This document shows positions 53,066-62,719 of a stretch of DNA of 64,000 nucleotides, piece by piece. Positions within the stretch are counted from its first letter, which is position 1. The number at the start of each line of letters is the position of its first letter. This DNA is from Akkermansia sp. GTDB taxonomy: Bacteria > Verrucomicrobiota > Verrucomicrobiia > Verrucomicrobiales > Akkermansiaceae. Below the pieces are notes generated by a model. The model did no database searches. It was not told where the DNA came from and worked only from the letters and a program-made list of their open reading frames with translations. The position numbers were made by a program, and so were the translations under genes. Location: contig JAFURE010000031.1 in the NCBI GenBank assembly GCA_017471985.1, positions 1 to 64,000 on the forward strand, read 5' to 3'.

Positions 53066-53662
53066 ATGCAAGAGCAAAAAGCGGAAATAAAGACAGGACT
53101 TCTCAAAAAAATCGGGATTATGAACCTGATATGGTGGACGATGTTTGCGGGTCTGGTCGTGGTTGTACTGGCTGCGGTCGCCTATACCTACAGAAAAGTT
53201 CCGACTGCTCATTGGAGAGAAAGCGGAGATAAACTGCCCATGAGAGCGGTTGAGCTCTCCATAGAAGATTTCAAAGCGAGCTGGCATAATGCCAAGGGCA
53301 ATGCGCGACTGGAGTTGCGTACAAGCTACTACCCCAGCGCTAATATAACGCTCGGCAATGGAACAGGCAGCGGCATGCTGATGGTAAAGTTCGTTGACAA
53401 GAGACATGTGCAGCACGGTGCTGTTATCGTCGTTCCCTACAAAGACGGTCAGTTCGTTCCTCAAGATGACTTCAACCTCAAGGCTGAGGGGAAGACTGCA
53501 GAAGTGCTGCTGGAGGGCGGCTACAAAGACATCCAGGAATACCGACTGCACCAGCTCACTGAGGAAGAGCCTCTGTGGAGAGCTCAGCTTTTCCAGCGCC
53601 CGCTTGGAGCACAACAGACTTATTACCTTGGTTATACCACCATTTCACCCATTGCTGAATAA
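53066..53662 (+). CDS. membrane-anchored protein of unknown function, upstream of lnt
   Basis: 198 aa from ATG 53066 (MQEQKAEIKTG). One membrane helix (LIWWTMFAGLVVVVLAAVAYTY, residues ~20-42), then an external beta-rich domain with no recognised motif. Stop directly abuts the lnt start, so translation is probably coupled. A function in envelope lipoprotein maturation is possible from position only. A weak TTGCAA...TACAAA pair lies just upstream. Confidence 0.65.
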   Translation: MQEQKAEIKTGLLKKIGIMNLIWWTMFAGLVVVVLAAVAYTYRKVPTAHWRESGDKLPMRAVELSIEDFKASWHNAKGNARLELRTSYYPSANITLGNGTGSGMLMVKFVDKRHVQHGAVIVVPYKDGQFVPQDDFNLKAEGKTAEVLLEGGYKDIQEYRLHQLTEEEPLWRAQLFQRPLGAQQTYYLGYTTISPIAE

Positions 53663-55639
53663 ATGAGAAAAAACAACAGACCGGGAACTTACCAACAACT
53701 GCCTGAACCCGAACGAGCCACCCCTTGGTGGCACTGGCTGCTCAGCCCGGCCGGCGGTGTCGTCATGGCTCTGGCATTCCTGCCTTACGATATTTCTGAG
53801 CTGGTGTGGATAGCACTGCTGCCCCTGCTCTATGTTCTGTGGACAGGCCCCGCGAAATGGTGGCGGGGATTCCGACTGGGCTGGCTGTTCGGCATGGGCT
53901 ATTATTGCACGACCTTCTCGTGGATTACGGAAGTAGGCTACACCTTCAACATTCACCCCCTGCTCTTCATTGCGGCAGCGTTCATACCGCTGATGGCCGT
54001 ATATTCATGTCTGGTTGGTGCCTGGGCTGCCATTACTGCGACCCTGCTGCGCCCGACTCTTTCCCCCGGCCCCGTGGTGACAGATATGAAGTTTGAGCAA
54101 AAAAAGGCTATCTGGGCAAAATGGGCCTGGCATGATATCGCCACTACCCTGCGCTCGGCAGTCGGCTGCGCAGCTCTCTGGGTGTGCATTGAATGGCTGA
54201 GGGCCAACGGTACACTGGGCTTCAGCTGGAATAGTCTGGGTATGGCTCTCTACGATGGGCTGGCCTTTGCTCAATGGGCAGAGTTCGTGGGAACAGCCGC
54301 CCTCTCATTCCTACCGGTATTCACCACGGTGATCATTTACTGCGCAATGCGCCGCTGCTACCTGCACTTCAAGGGAGTCAGCAGAGCCGGGCGGCCGTGG
54401 GATTTTTACGCCACACTTATTGTAATTTTCATCTCCTTTTCCGTCGGACTTACCCTCAGCAGGCACAACTCACCGCTGAGCCTCATGAAGAAAGAGAGTA
54501 CCATGAAACTGCCGGTCATGGCAGTGCAGATAAACAAGGATCAGAGCGAGCACATTGCCGACAATTCACCCGATGTTCCCCGCTACCTGCGCGTACAGAA
54601 CGGCCTGTCCCAGTACGGCGTTTACCTGCGGGCCACTATGGCGGCATTTAATGAAATTCAGCAGGATACAGTACGTCTTGCCATGAAGCACCCTGAACTG
54701 GGTATCATTCAGCAGTTACCCGTCTGGGTGGTATGGCCCGAAAGTGCCATGGGCATGCCCATTTGGCGCAATACCGAGACCGGCAAGCTGCTCGGCGGCC
54801 ACATAGACCCCTTCACCACCAATGAGTTCTTTGGAGAGGAGGGCTTACCGATGGTCCGCAAACTCGTGCAGGAGATGGGCGGCCCGGCCTTCACTCTGTT
54901 CACAGGCGTGGATGAAGTGCTCCTGACCCCGGAGGGGGAGTACCTGTTCCCAAAGGGGCAATACAACTCCATGGCATGCATCCCCGGTGATTTTGACAGC
55001 ATACAAACCACAGCCAAGCAGCACCTCATGCCTTTCGGCGAGTACCTGCCGCTGGTGGATTCCATCAGCTGGATTGGTACTCTCTACTCCGAGATTACCG
55101 GCACCCAGGTCGGCGAAGGAATCAAACCCGGCAGCGGAGACAATCCCATTCCCATGACCATTCCCGGCACCGAGGAGAAAGTGGATGTTATCCCCGCTAT
55201 TTGCTACGAAGACACCGTGGGCAATCTGCTGACCAAGTATGTGCGCAAGGGGCCGCAAGTCATTGTGAACGTGAGCAATGACGCCTGGTTCCGCAACTCT
55301 GTGTGCGGTGCTCAACAGGCCAGAAATGCGGCATTCCGCTGCATTGAGCTGCGCCGCCCGATGGTGAGAGCTGCCAACCGTGGCGTGTGCTGCTCCATTG
55401 CCCCGAACGGAGCCTTCATTCATGCCTTGCTGAAGGGCGATGGCACCCCTCACCTGCCCGGGTACAGCTACGCCATTCTGCCGGTCGACCGCAATGCCGG
55501 CTTCACCCTCTATGCGCTACTGGGTGACTGGGCAGTACTGGCCTGTGCTCTGCTGGCACTGCTGACCATGAGCCCGCGACTCATGGAGAAGTTCGGGAGC
55601 AGAATGCGCGTTGGTCAATCCGGAAAGGCAATTTGTTGA
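53663..55639 (+). CDS. lnt: apolipoprotein N-acyltransferase
   Basis: Adds the third acyl chain to the lipoprotein N-terminal Cys in the inner membrane. 658 aa, longer than the ~510 of E. coli. Several N-terminal membrane helices precede the carbon-nitrogen hydrolase domain, with catalytic Glu in VWPESAMGMP, Lys in TAKQHLMPFGEYLPL and Cys in PAICYEDTVGNLL; all three are present. A last membrane helix is near the C terminus. The many lipobox proteins in the window are expected substrates. Confidence 0.94.
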   Translation: MRKNNRPGTYQQLPEPERATPWWHWLLSPAGGVVMALAFLPYDISELVWIALLPLLYVLWTGPAKWWRGFRLGWLFGMGYYCTTFSWITEVGYTFNIHPLLFIAAAFIPLMAVYSCLVGAWAAITATLLRPTLSPGPVVTDMKFEQKKAIWAKWAWHDIATTLRSAVGCAALWVCIEWLRANGTLGFSWNSLGMALYDGLAFAQWAEFVGTAALSFLPVFTTVIIYCAMRRCYLHFKGVSRAGRPWDFYATLIVIFISFSVGLTLSRHNSPLSLMKKESTMKLPVMAVQINKDQSEHIADNSPDVPRYLRVQNGLSQYGVYLRATMAAFNEIQQDTVRLAMKHPELGIIQQLPVWVVWPESAMGMPIWRNTETGKLLGGHIDPFTTNEFFGEEGLPMVRKLVQEMGGPAFTLFTGVDEVLLTPEGEYLFPKGQYNSMACIPGDFDSIQTTAKQHLMPFGEYLPLVDSISWIGTLYSEITGTQVGEGIKPGSGDNPIPMTIPGTEEKVDVIPAICYEDTVGNLLTKYVRKGPQVIVNVSNDAWFRNSVCGAQQARNAAFRCIELRRPMVRAANRGVCCSIAPNGAFIHALLKGDGTPHLPGYSYAILPVDRNAGFTLYALLGDWAVLACALLALLTMSPRLMEKFGSRMRVGQSGKAIC

Positions 55640-56498
55640 AATACAAGTTACAAGTTTCAATAGAAAAGTTGACAGGTTTCGCGGCTTACGCCGCAGGGCG
55701 ATTCAGCTATGCCTCGGCTGCTGCCCGCGCTTTAAAGCGCGGCCTGCCGCGGCGCCCCGTCTCGGCGTATCGCAGAGAAGCCGGAAGCAAGCGAGCGCAG
55801 CGAGACGCGAAGCCGGGGGCGTGAACGGTAGACCAAGCTACGCTGTATGCGACGCAGTCGCCATGCTCAACAACTTGTCCATCGTAATTTGTAACTTGCG
55901 AATCTCTAAAAATTAGACATTCCTTCCAGCGACTCGTCGCTCCCTCCGCAAATTGGTAATTCCCCGCAAGCGAAGCGAGCCTAACCCAGAGCCCGCTTTG
56001 CGGGCGACAGAACATTAGCCCCGGGGAAGCGAGCATAAGCGAGCGCACCCCGGGGAGGTAACGTAAAGAAATGTGAACCCCGCAGACTTGCGGGGTGACA
56101 GAGGGGCTTTGCTTAAGAATACACTGATGATGTGCACATTAACGCGTAACAATTATATAAAAATCGTATCCGGTTGTAACACGCTTTTCTGTCGCCCCGC
56201 ACGTCTGCGGGGCTCTGATTATTTTTTTCTCATTACCCAGAGCTGCGCGAGCTTCCGGCTTCTCTGCGATACGCCGAGACAGGGCACTCGCTTGCACTGG
56301 GCTAATACTCTATCGCCCGCACAAGTGCGGGCTTTTGAACTCCGCTCACCTTCGGTTCGCCATACAGCACGGCAAATTACTCTTTGGCGAGTTTTTAGAG
56401 ATGCCCAACTTGTCTATCCTTCCCCTGCAAGCTCCAATTGATCGGTCAAAATAGGTCTAAACCTCTCATTGTGCCAACACGTAAGCGGATTGTTCATA
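55640..56498. repeat. hairpin-rich intergenic region with 30-bp inverted repeat
   Basis: 859 bp between lnt and umuC without a credible gene. Perfect 30-bp arms, GTCTCGGCGTATCGCAGAGA... at 55759-55788 and its inverse at 56251-56280. Perfect hairpins: GCCCGC/GCGGGC (55991-56005), CCCCGGGG twice (56019-56026, 56048-56055), ACCCCGCA/TGCGGGGT (56077-56096), GCCCCGCA/TGCGGGGC (56194-56213) and GCCCGCAC/GTGCGGGC (56315-56332). An 11-bp inverted pair ATCTCTAAAAA occurs at 55902 and 56392. AGCGAG-type short repeats are scattered through it. It has the look of REP/MITE-like accumulation. The short ORFs here are considered spurious. Confidence 0.75.
56194..56228 (+). terminator. strong hairpin with T tract
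   Basis: GCCCCGCA (56194-56201) pairs with TGCGGGGC (56206-56213) around CGTC, followed by TCTGATTATTTTTTT. Looks like a Rho-independent terminator on the plus strand, possibly ending read-through from lnt or an unseen RNA. Confidence 0.6.
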
Positions 56499-57737
56499 TC
56501 ACCGCCGGGAGGTCTCGGGGATGTCCTCCCAGCGGGTGGTATAGCCGCGCGACACGAAGGAGCGGTGCCAGGGTTCGGAGGCACCGCGATTGGCAAAGTG
56601 GATATTGTGGCCGGCCTGCTGCAACTTGTCGAGCACGGCCATGAGCTTGCTGGGTGCCACATTAGGATGGTCGAAGGTCGGCTGCACGTGCTCAATCTTC
56701 TCAAGTCCGGTGAGCAGCACACCGACTTTCTTGTATTCAAAACCGTTGCGGTACAGATTTTCCAGCAGGGCTGTGGCATGAGCAGTCAGCACGCGGGTGT
56801 CATCCGTCGGGCACGGCAGAGCCACCCCCTGATTGGCGGCATAGAGATTCTGCGCATCCCTGTACCGCGAGGTACGCAACATCACATAGAGCGCTCCGGC
56901 CATCATACCTTCCTGTCGCAGAATACGCCCGGCTTTCTCGACAAATCGGCAGAGCGATTCCCGCAGCGTGGGCAAGTCACGCACATCCTCCTTCAGCGAG
57001 CGCGATACCATAATCTGCTGACGAACCGGTGGTTCCTCGGCATCCAGACAGGAGGTCCCGTTGAGCTCCAGCGCCAATCGCTCACCATGAACCCCGAAAT
57101 GCTTGCGGAGATACTGCAACCCACTGGCAGCCAGACCGGCAGCAGTACGAATTCCTAAAGCATGCATGCGGGGAGCCAAGCGGCGCCCCACTCCCCAGAT
57201 GTCGCCCACAGGCGTCTCTGCCAACAGAGCTTGCCACTGCTCGGGCGAACACAGAGCCAGCACACCATCGTACTGCGGGCAATGCTTGGCAGTCTCGTTC
57301 GCCAGTTTGCAGAGAGTTCGCGTGGGGGCAATCCCCACACTCACCGTCACGCCGGTACCGCGGCGAATGGCGGCACGCAATTCCCGGCAGAAGGGTTCCC
57401 AATCGCGCACATCATCCACATGGGCAAAAGCCTCATCAATACTGTACTGCTGAACGGTGGGGAGAGCTTCCTCCAGCAGCATCATAATGCGCTCAGACAG
57501 GTCAGCATAAAGCGGGAAATTGGCTGAGCACACCACGGCGTTGGCCGCCTCCAGCCGCTCGCGACATTTGAAATACGGCTCGCCCATGGCAATACCGAGA
57601 GCCTTGGCCTCGGCACTGCGCGACACAACACAGCCGTCATTATTCGACAGAACCACGAGCGGGCGCCGCCGCCAATCAGGACGGAACACCTGCTCGCAGC
57701 TTGCAAAGAAATTATTGCAGTCGAAGAGTAAATACAC
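56499..57737 (-). CDS. umuC: Y-family DNA polymerase, UmuC type
   Basis: 412 aa translesion polymerase. Motifs: LFDCNNFFASCEQVF (catalytic Asp), SNNDGCVVSRSAEAKALG, YSIDEAF (catalytic Asp-Glu), VGIAPTRTLCKLAN and the HhH region. The NNDGC and SRSAEAK patterns mark the UmuC rather than DinB branch. No umuD or SOS box was seen; it lies 7 bp after gatB, which is odd for a damage-inducible gene. Confidence 0.93.
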   Translation of the reverse strand: MYLLFDCNNFFASCEQVFRPDWRRRPLVVLSNNDGCVVSRSAEAKALGIAMGEPYFKCRERLEAANAVVCSANFPLYADLSERIMMLLEEALPTVQQYSIDEAFAHVDDVRDWEPFCRELRAAIRRGTGVTVSVGIAPTRTLCKLANETAKHCPQYDGVLALCSPEQWQALLAETPVGDIWGVGRRLAPRMHALGIRTAAGLAASGLQYLRKHFGVHGERLALELNGTSCLDAEEPPVRQQIMVSRSLKEDVRDLPTLRESLCRFVEKAGRILRQEGMMAGALYVMLRTSRYRDAQNLYAANQGVALPCPTDDTRVLTAHATALLENLYRNGFEYKKVGVLLTGLEKIEHVQPTFDHPNVAPSKLMAVLDKLQQAGHNIHFANRGASEPWHRSFVSRGYTTRWEDIPETSRR

Positions 57738-57744
57738 GCTCGTG

Positions 57745-59211
57745 TTACAGCCCGAGCTTTGCCATGAGAATCTCGGTGACGAGCTTGGGATTGGGCTTGG
57801 GGTTACTGTTCTTCATCACCTGCCCGGTCAGAGCATTGATGAGTTTCATGTTCCCATCCTTCACGCGGCCCACCAAATCGGGATTTTCGGCAATCACCTT
57901 CTCAACCAGAGCCTCGAGTGCGCCGCTGTCGGCCTTCTTGTAGCCCAGACTTGCAGCTGCTGCGGCGGCAGTCTGACCGGGGGTGTTCCACAGCACCTCC
58001 AGCACCTCGCGGGCCTGACTGACGGAGCAAATTCCCTCCTCCACCACATCCACCAGACCGGCAAGAGCAGCCGGGAGAACCGGGCAGTCCTCAATCACAC
58101 ATTCCTTCTCTGCCAGAACAGAGGGGAAAATGTTGATAAGCCAGTTGGCGACCTTGCGGGGTGCCTTGGTTGCGGCTGCCGCCGTCTCGAAATAGGCGCA
58201 GAGCTGAGCGTCGGCCACCAGAGTATTGGCATCGGCCACGGGCAGACCGTATGTGCTCATCAGGCGCTGCTGGCGTGCGTCGGGCAGCTCGGGCATTTCC
58301 TTCTGCATTTTCTCGACATACTCAGCCGTGTGTACAGGAATGAGGTCAGGGCAAGTGTGATAGCGGTAGTCATGGGCGTTCTCCTTGGTGCGCATCACGA
58401 TGCTCTCACCCAAGTCATCGTCCCAACGGCGGGTGGACTGCACCTGAGCAATACCGCGGTCCAGTTCATCGGCCTGACGGGCAATCTCGTATATCAGAGC
58501 GCGACGGGCGGCAGACATGGAGTTGATGTTCTTCATCTCTATCTTGGCCCCCAATTCTTTCTGACCCTTGGGACGGAGCGAGACGTTCACATCGCAGCGC
58601 ATCTGCCCCTTTTCCATATCGGCATCGGAAATACCGCCGCAGATAAGAATCTGCTGCAGGCTCTTCAGATAGGCGTATGTCTCATCGGGGCTGGTCAGAT
58701 CGGGGGCGGAAACAATCTCCATGAGCGGCGTACCACCACGATTGTAGTCCACGAGAGAATAGGAACCGTAGTGGGTCAGCTTAGCGGCGTCCTCCTCCAG
58801 GTGAATGTGGTCGAGCTTGACCGTACGAACAACGGCGCCCTCGGCCTTCACCTTGCTGTCAGCCGGGTAAGCCCAGGAATACAGCGGCACTTCACCGCCG
58901 ATGCAGAGCGGGAGGTCAAGCTGGCTGGTCTGGTAGTTCTTGGGCATGTCGGCGTAGAAGTAGTTCTTACGATCCCACTTGGAAACCGGGGGCATGCTGC
59001 AACCGAGCATCAGACCGGTGAGCACGGTGCGCTCAATGGCAAACTTGTTGAGAACAGGCAGCGCGCCGGGCATACCGAGACAGGTGGGGCACACGTTAGT
59101 GTTGGGCTCGTAGCCGAAACCGGCCTTGCAGGAGCAGAACATTTTGGTGGCAGTTTTAATCTGGCAGTGAACTTCCAGACCGATAGTTACCAGATAATCA
59201 GATACAGGCAT
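57745..59211 (-). CDS. gatB: Asp-tRNA(Asn)/Glu-tRNA(Gln) amidotransferase subunit B
   Basis: 488 aa. Kinase-like subunit of GatCAB, which converts Glu-tRNA-Gln to Gln-tRNA-Gln. Canonical start YLVTIGLEVHCQIKTATKMFC, zinc-type cysteines CSCKAG and CPTCLGMPG, and a C-terminal YqeY-like tail domain (KKADSGALEALVEKVIAENP, NALTGQVMKNSNPKPNP). gatA and gatC are not adjacent. The presence of asnS suggests the enzyme here serves mainly tRNA-Gln. Confidence 0.97.
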   Translation of the reverse strand: MPVSDYLVTIGLEVHCQIKTATKMFCSCKAGFGYEPNTNVCPTCLGMPGALPVLNKFAIERTVLTGLMLGCSMPPVSKWDRKNYFYADMPKNYQTSQLDLPLCIGGEVPLYSWAYPADSKVKAEGAVVRTVKLDHIHLEEDAAKLTHYGSYSLVDYNRGGTPLMEIVSAPDLTSPDETYAYLKSLQQILICGGISDADMEKGQMRCDVNVSLRPKGQKELGAKIEMKNINSMSAARRALIYEIARQADELDRGIAQVQSTRRWDDDLGESIVMRTKENAHDYRYHTCPDLIPVHTAEYVEKMQKEMPELPDARQQRLMSTYGLPVADANTLVADAQLCAYFETAAAATKAPRKVANWLINIFPSVLAEKECVIEDCPVLPAALAGLVDVVEEGICSVSQAREVLEVLWNTPGQTAAAAAASLGYKKADSGALEALVEKVIAENPDLVGRVKDGNMKLINALTGQVMKNSNPKPNPKLVTEILMAKLGL

Positions 59212-59240
59212 TGTATGCAGAGGAGTTAATGGATTGTGAT

Positions 59241-60170
59241 TCAGTTTGAAGTGGTTGCGTTTTCATGCAGTGCATCATCAAGGTCCGTGCGGAACGACTC
59301 GTCGAACACGTCACTGAACCAGGCGCTGTGCGTATTACCCAGACTCTCGTACACACCGTCGAGAGCGTCAGAAAAATTGTCAAATGCACTATCATCATAG
59401 CCCGGCAAGCCGGCTATGCGAACAATCTCGGTGCGAATGTCCCAGAGTAGTTGCTCCACCGGAGCGTAGGCCTCGCGCGCGGAGCGAACGGTCGAGGCAG
59501 CAAGCCCGCGATTCTGATGAGATTTCTGGGGAAGCAGAGCATTCAGCCTGACAGTAAGTTGCTTAAGGTTTGCAATCATGCGATTGGCTGTCTCGACATC
59601 CTGTACGGCCTGCAGTGTGGCCAGCAGAGCCTTGTCGGGCTCCACCAATCGGCGGTAGCGCACCAGCTCCTGGCGGGATTCGCTCTCGCTGAGCGGGGGC
59701 TTGGGTACAGCCAAATCCTCAACAATCTCCTCACCCACCAATCCGGCTTCGACCGCCCGATGGAATGTCTTTATCAGCCGGGGGGAACCATAGCACCCGG
59801 CACGGCACAAACTCTCGAACTCCATGCTCAAATCATCCAGAGCCTCGGCAATGCGGTAGTGCAGCATGTCCAGCGCCTCCAAATCCTGAGCCATACCGTC
59901 TTCACCCTGCAACATATCGCCAATCTGCTCCGCTTCGGTAATCAGACCATCAAACCGTTCGGCTACAGCATCGGCTCCTTTCCTGTCTACCACACCGGAA
60001 AGCAGGAACCACATGTCATTTGTCACGCGCAGAAGTTCCTGACCGGGGCTGCCTTTCATTTCAGTCTCAGCGGTCAGTTCCGACTTCACAGGAGCACCAT
60101 CATCTGCACCCGCCGGGAGATTCAATCCCAGCAGGAGAGCTGTGCTGACTGTAAAGAGAGGGAACTTCAT
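59241..60170 (-). CDS. exported helical protein, unknown function
   Basis: 309 aa with a cleavable signal peptide (MKFPLFTVSTALLLGLNLPAGA). The mature part is all-helical, Leu/Glu/Asp-rich, with no recognised motif; two Cys are present near the middle (LCRAGCYGS). Predicted periplasmic. First gene of a unit with gatB (29 bp) and umuC. Function not inferable. Confidence 0.65.
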   Translation of the reverse strand: MKFPLFTVSTALLLGLNLPAGADDGAPVKSELTAETEMKGSPGQELLRVTNDMWFLLSGVVDRKGADAVAERFDGLITEAEQIGDMLQGEDGMAQDLEALDMLHYRIAEALDDLSMEFESLCRAGCYGSPRLIKTFHRAVEAGLVGEEIVEDLAVPKPPLSESESRQELVRYRRLVEPDKALLATLQAVQDVETANRMIANLKQLTVRLNALLPQKSHQNRGLAASTVRSAREAYAPVEQLLWDIRTEIVRIAGLPGYDDSAFDNFSDALDGVYESLGNTHSAWFSDVFDESFRTDLDDALHENATTSN

Positions 60171-60180
60171 TGTCGCGGGT

Positions 60181-60208
60181 ATTATACTCCCTTTATCTGA
60201 TTTTTCAA
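60181..60208 (-). promoter_or_regulatory. promoter of the secreted protein-gatB-umuC unit, near-leaderless
   Basis: On the minus strand TTGAAA (60208-60203), 16-nt spacer, perfect TATAAT (60186-60181), then exactly 10 nt to the ATG at 60170. Confidence 0.75.
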
Positions 60209-60270
60209 GTCGCTATTCTGCCAACCGATGAAAAAGTCGCTTTTGCAGTCATTACCGACATGATTTTGAC

Positions 60271-60299
60271 TTGTCATGAGATAGAGATTGAGCTACAAT
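60271..60299 (+). promoter_or_regulatory. promoter of trpB
   Basis: TTGTCA (60271-60276), 17-nt spacer, TACAAT (60294-60299). Leader about 20 nt without a clear Shine-Dalgarno; no trp attenuator-like leader peptide seen. Confidence 0.6.
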
Positions 60300-60326
60300 C
60301 ACCGCACCGTCATCTATTTCAGTCTT

Positions 60327-61544
60327 ATGGATTTCAGAACATATCTCCGGCACCACCCGGACAAAAACGGTTTTTACGGACGCTTCGGCGGCGCCTATCT
60401 GCCCGCTGAGCTCGAGCCCGCTTTCAAGGAAATTACCGAAGCCTACAACAGCATTTGTCACTCGGCTCAATTCATCAACGAACTGCGCCGCATTCGCAAG
60501 CAATTCCAGGGACGCCCCACCCCGGTGTACCACTGCGAGCGACTTTCCCGCCTGAATGGAGGTGCGCAGATTTACCTTAAGCGTGAGGACCTTAACCACA
60601 CCGGTGCCCACAAGCTCAATCACTGCATGGGTGAAGGTCTGCTGGCCAAGTTCATGGGCAAAAAGAAGATTATTGCCGAAACAGGCGCCGGTCAGCACGG
60701 CGTGGCTCTGGCAACAGCTGCGGCCTATTTCGGTCTGGAGTGCGAAATCCACATGGGCGAGGTTGACATCGCCAAGCAGGCTCCCAACGTGACCCGCATG
60801 AAGATGCTGGGTGCCAATGTGGTATGCGTGAAGCACGGTCTGAAAACCCTGAAGGAGGCCGTAGACTCTGCTTTCGAAGCCTATCAGCGTGATTACAAGA
60901 CTGCTATCTACTGCATTGGTTCCGTACTGGGGCCGCACCCCTTCCCCATGATGGTTCGTGATTTCCAGATGGTGGTTGGTGCTGAAGCCCGCGAGCAGTT
61001 CCTCGAAATGACCGGTATTCTGCCCGATGTGGTATGCGCCTGCGTGGGCGGTGGTTCCAACGCTATGGGCATGTTCCCGGCCTTCCTCGATGACCCGGTG
61101 GACATTTACGGCATTGAACCCATGGGCAAGAGCGAGAAACTGGGCGACCACGCCGCTTCCATGAAGTTCGGCGAGGAGGGTATCATGCACGGCTTCAACA
61201 GTATTATGCTTAAGGGCGAGGATAACGAGCCCGCTCCTGTTTACTCCATTGCCAGTGGTCTCGATTACCCCTCAGTCGGCCCCGAGCACGCCTACCTGCG
61301 CGACATCGGCCGCGTGAAGTACGACGGAGTGTCGGACGAGGAGGCTGTCGATGCCTTCTTCAAGCTCAGCCGCTACGAGGGTATCATTCCCGCTCTCGAG
61401 AGCTCTCACGCCGTGGCATTTGCCATGCGCAAGGCCCGCGAGATGGGTACCGGTGCCATTCTGGCCAACTGCTCCGGTCGCGGCGACAAGGACGTGGACT
61501 ACATTGCCGAGCACTACGGCTACGGCGACCAATACAAGTTCTGA
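60327..61544 (+). CDS. trpB: tryptophan synthase beta chain
   Basis: PLP enzyme joining indole and serine to tryptophan. 405 aa from ATG 60327 (MDFRTYL). [12 protein letters not shown] start, PLP Lys in [19 protein letters not shown], and the phosphate loop [11 protein letters not shown] are all intact: the TrpB1 type that works with TrpA. No other trp gene is nearby, so the pathway genes are scattered in this genome. Monocistronic. Confidence 0.96.
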   Translation: MDFRTYLRHHPDKNGFYGRFGGAYLPAELEPAFKEITEAYNSICHSAQFINELRRIRKQFQGRPTPVYHCERLSRLNGGAQIYLKREDLNHTGAHKLNHCMGEGLLAKFMGKKKIIAETGAGQHGVALATAAAYFGLECEIHMGEVDIAKQAPNVTRMKMLGANVVCVKHGLKTLKEAVDSAFEAYQRDYKTAIYCIGSVLGPHPFPMMVRDFQMVVGAEAREQFLEMTGILPDVVCACVGGGSNAMGMFPAFLDDPVDIYGIEPMGKSEKLGDHAASMKFGEEGIMHGFNSIMLKGEDNEPAPVYSIASGLDYPSVGPEHAYLRDIGRVKYDGVSDEEAVDAFFKLSRYEGIIPALESSHAVAFAMRKAREMGTGAILANCSGRGDKDVDYIAEHYGYGDQYKF

Positions 61545-61561
61545 TTGCTGCGCAGTTAAGC

Positions 61562-61609
61562 TTCAACAGAAAACCCCGACCGAGTGAACGGTCGGGGTTT
61601 TCTGTTGAA
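61562..61609. terminator. bidirectional terminator with 21-bp perfect stem
   Basis: Arms at 61562-61582 and 61589-61609 are perfect inverse copies (21 bp) around AGTGAA; the centre is CCCCGACCG/CGGTCGGGG flanked by AAAA/TTTT, so it can terminate both trpB (+) and mrp (-). Confidence 0.95.
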
Positions 61610-61628
61610 TATATCGGGAGTGCTCGAC

Positions 61629-62711
61629 TTACTCGCCCAGCACACTGGCCAGCATGGAAGCCACCCCCTGGAATGCTGCAGACACCATGCTCTGGCCCGG
61701 GTCCTTGAGTGCCACAGGAGCGCCGTTGTCGCCGCAGGAGCGGGTTTCGATATCCAGAGGAATGCGCCCCAGCAGCGGCACGCCGAGTTTCTGAGCCTCG
61801 CGCTCACCGCCGCCCTCGCCGAAGATGTTGTAAATCAGACCATCGCTCGGGCATACGAAATAGCTCATATTCTCAATGATGCCGAGAATGGGAGTCTCGA
61901 CACGCTGGAACAGCCCCACAGCCTTGCGGGCATCGATGAGAGCCACCTCCTGCGGGGTCGTCACAACCACTACGCCGGAAAGGTCAACTGTCTGCACGAT
62001 GGTGAGCTGAATATCACCCGTACCCGGGGGCATATCCAGAATAAGGAAATCCAAGCCACCCCACTCCACATCGCGCAGGAACTGCTGCACATAGCGGGTA
62101 GCCAGAGGACCGCGCACAGCCACGGGTGAAGCCTCATCAATCATCAGGCCCATGGAAAGCAGCTTCACACCGTGAGCCTCGACCGGCAGGAACTGCTCCT
62201 TCTCCGAGCAGCCCGGGCGCTCCTTGGTACCGAACATCAGAGCCATCGAGGGGCCGTAAATGTCGAGGTCAAGCAGACCGGTTTTGTACCCCAGGCGTGA
62301 CAGAGCCACAGCCAGGTTGGCAGATACAGTACTCTTGCCCACACCACCCTTGCCGGAGGATACGGCAATCACGTGCTTAACCCCCGGCACGCTGGATTTC
62401 CAGTCGGCGGGGTCATCGTTGGAAGCCACACGGTTGCTCTTGGGGGCGTGGTGCTCAATATTGACATCGAGCTTCTTCACACCGGGCAATTCCTTCACCG
62501 TGGCCATCACATTCTCATAAATGAAGCGAGGCACATCGGCATTCTTACTCTCAATCAGCAGCTCAACAACAACGGCACCTTCAGGAGATACCGTAATATC
62601 CTTCACGAGACCGAAGGAAACGATATCGCGGCTGAAGCCGGGGTATTTAACCGTTGTGAGAGCGGCTCGAATAAGAGCCGGAGATAATTCAGGCTGACTC
62701 ATATCACTCAT
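61629..62711 (-). CDS. mrp: Mrp/ApbC-family iron-sulfur cluster carrier ATPase
   Basis: 360 aa. N-terminal MIP18/DUF59 domain (residues ~8-90), then a deviant Walker A ATPase SSGKGGVGKSTVSANLAVAL near 130, LDLDIYGPSM and ILDMPPGTGDIQL. In the C-terminal segment the usual CxxC for cluster binding reads CPSDG, with only the first Cys, so cluster bridging may differ. Moves Fe-S clusters to target proteins. 8 bp after terC. Confidence 0.93.
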   Translation of the reverse strand: MSDMSQPELSPALIRAALTTVKYPGFSRDIVSFGLVKDITVSPEGAVVVELLIESKNADVPRFIYENVMATVKELPGVKKLDVNIEHHAPKSNRVASNDDPADWKSSVPGVKHVIAVSSGKGGVGKSTVSANLAVALSRLGYKTGLLDLDIYGPSMALMFGTKERPGCSEKEQFLPVEAHGVKLLSMGLMIDEASPVAVRGPLATRYVQQFLRDVEWGGLDFLILDMPPGTGDIQLTIVQTVDLSGVVVVTTPQEVALIDARKAVGLFQRVETPILGIIENMSYFVCPSDGLIYNIFGEGGGEREAQKLGVPLLGRIPLDIETRSCGDNGAPVALKDPGQSMVSAAFQGVASMLASVLGE

Positions 62712-62719
62712 TTAGTTAA

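Noticed and set aside
55611-56048. Short open frames in the lnt-umuC gap
   Set aside because: They consist of the inverted repeats and hairpins, have no start signals and no protein-like composition.
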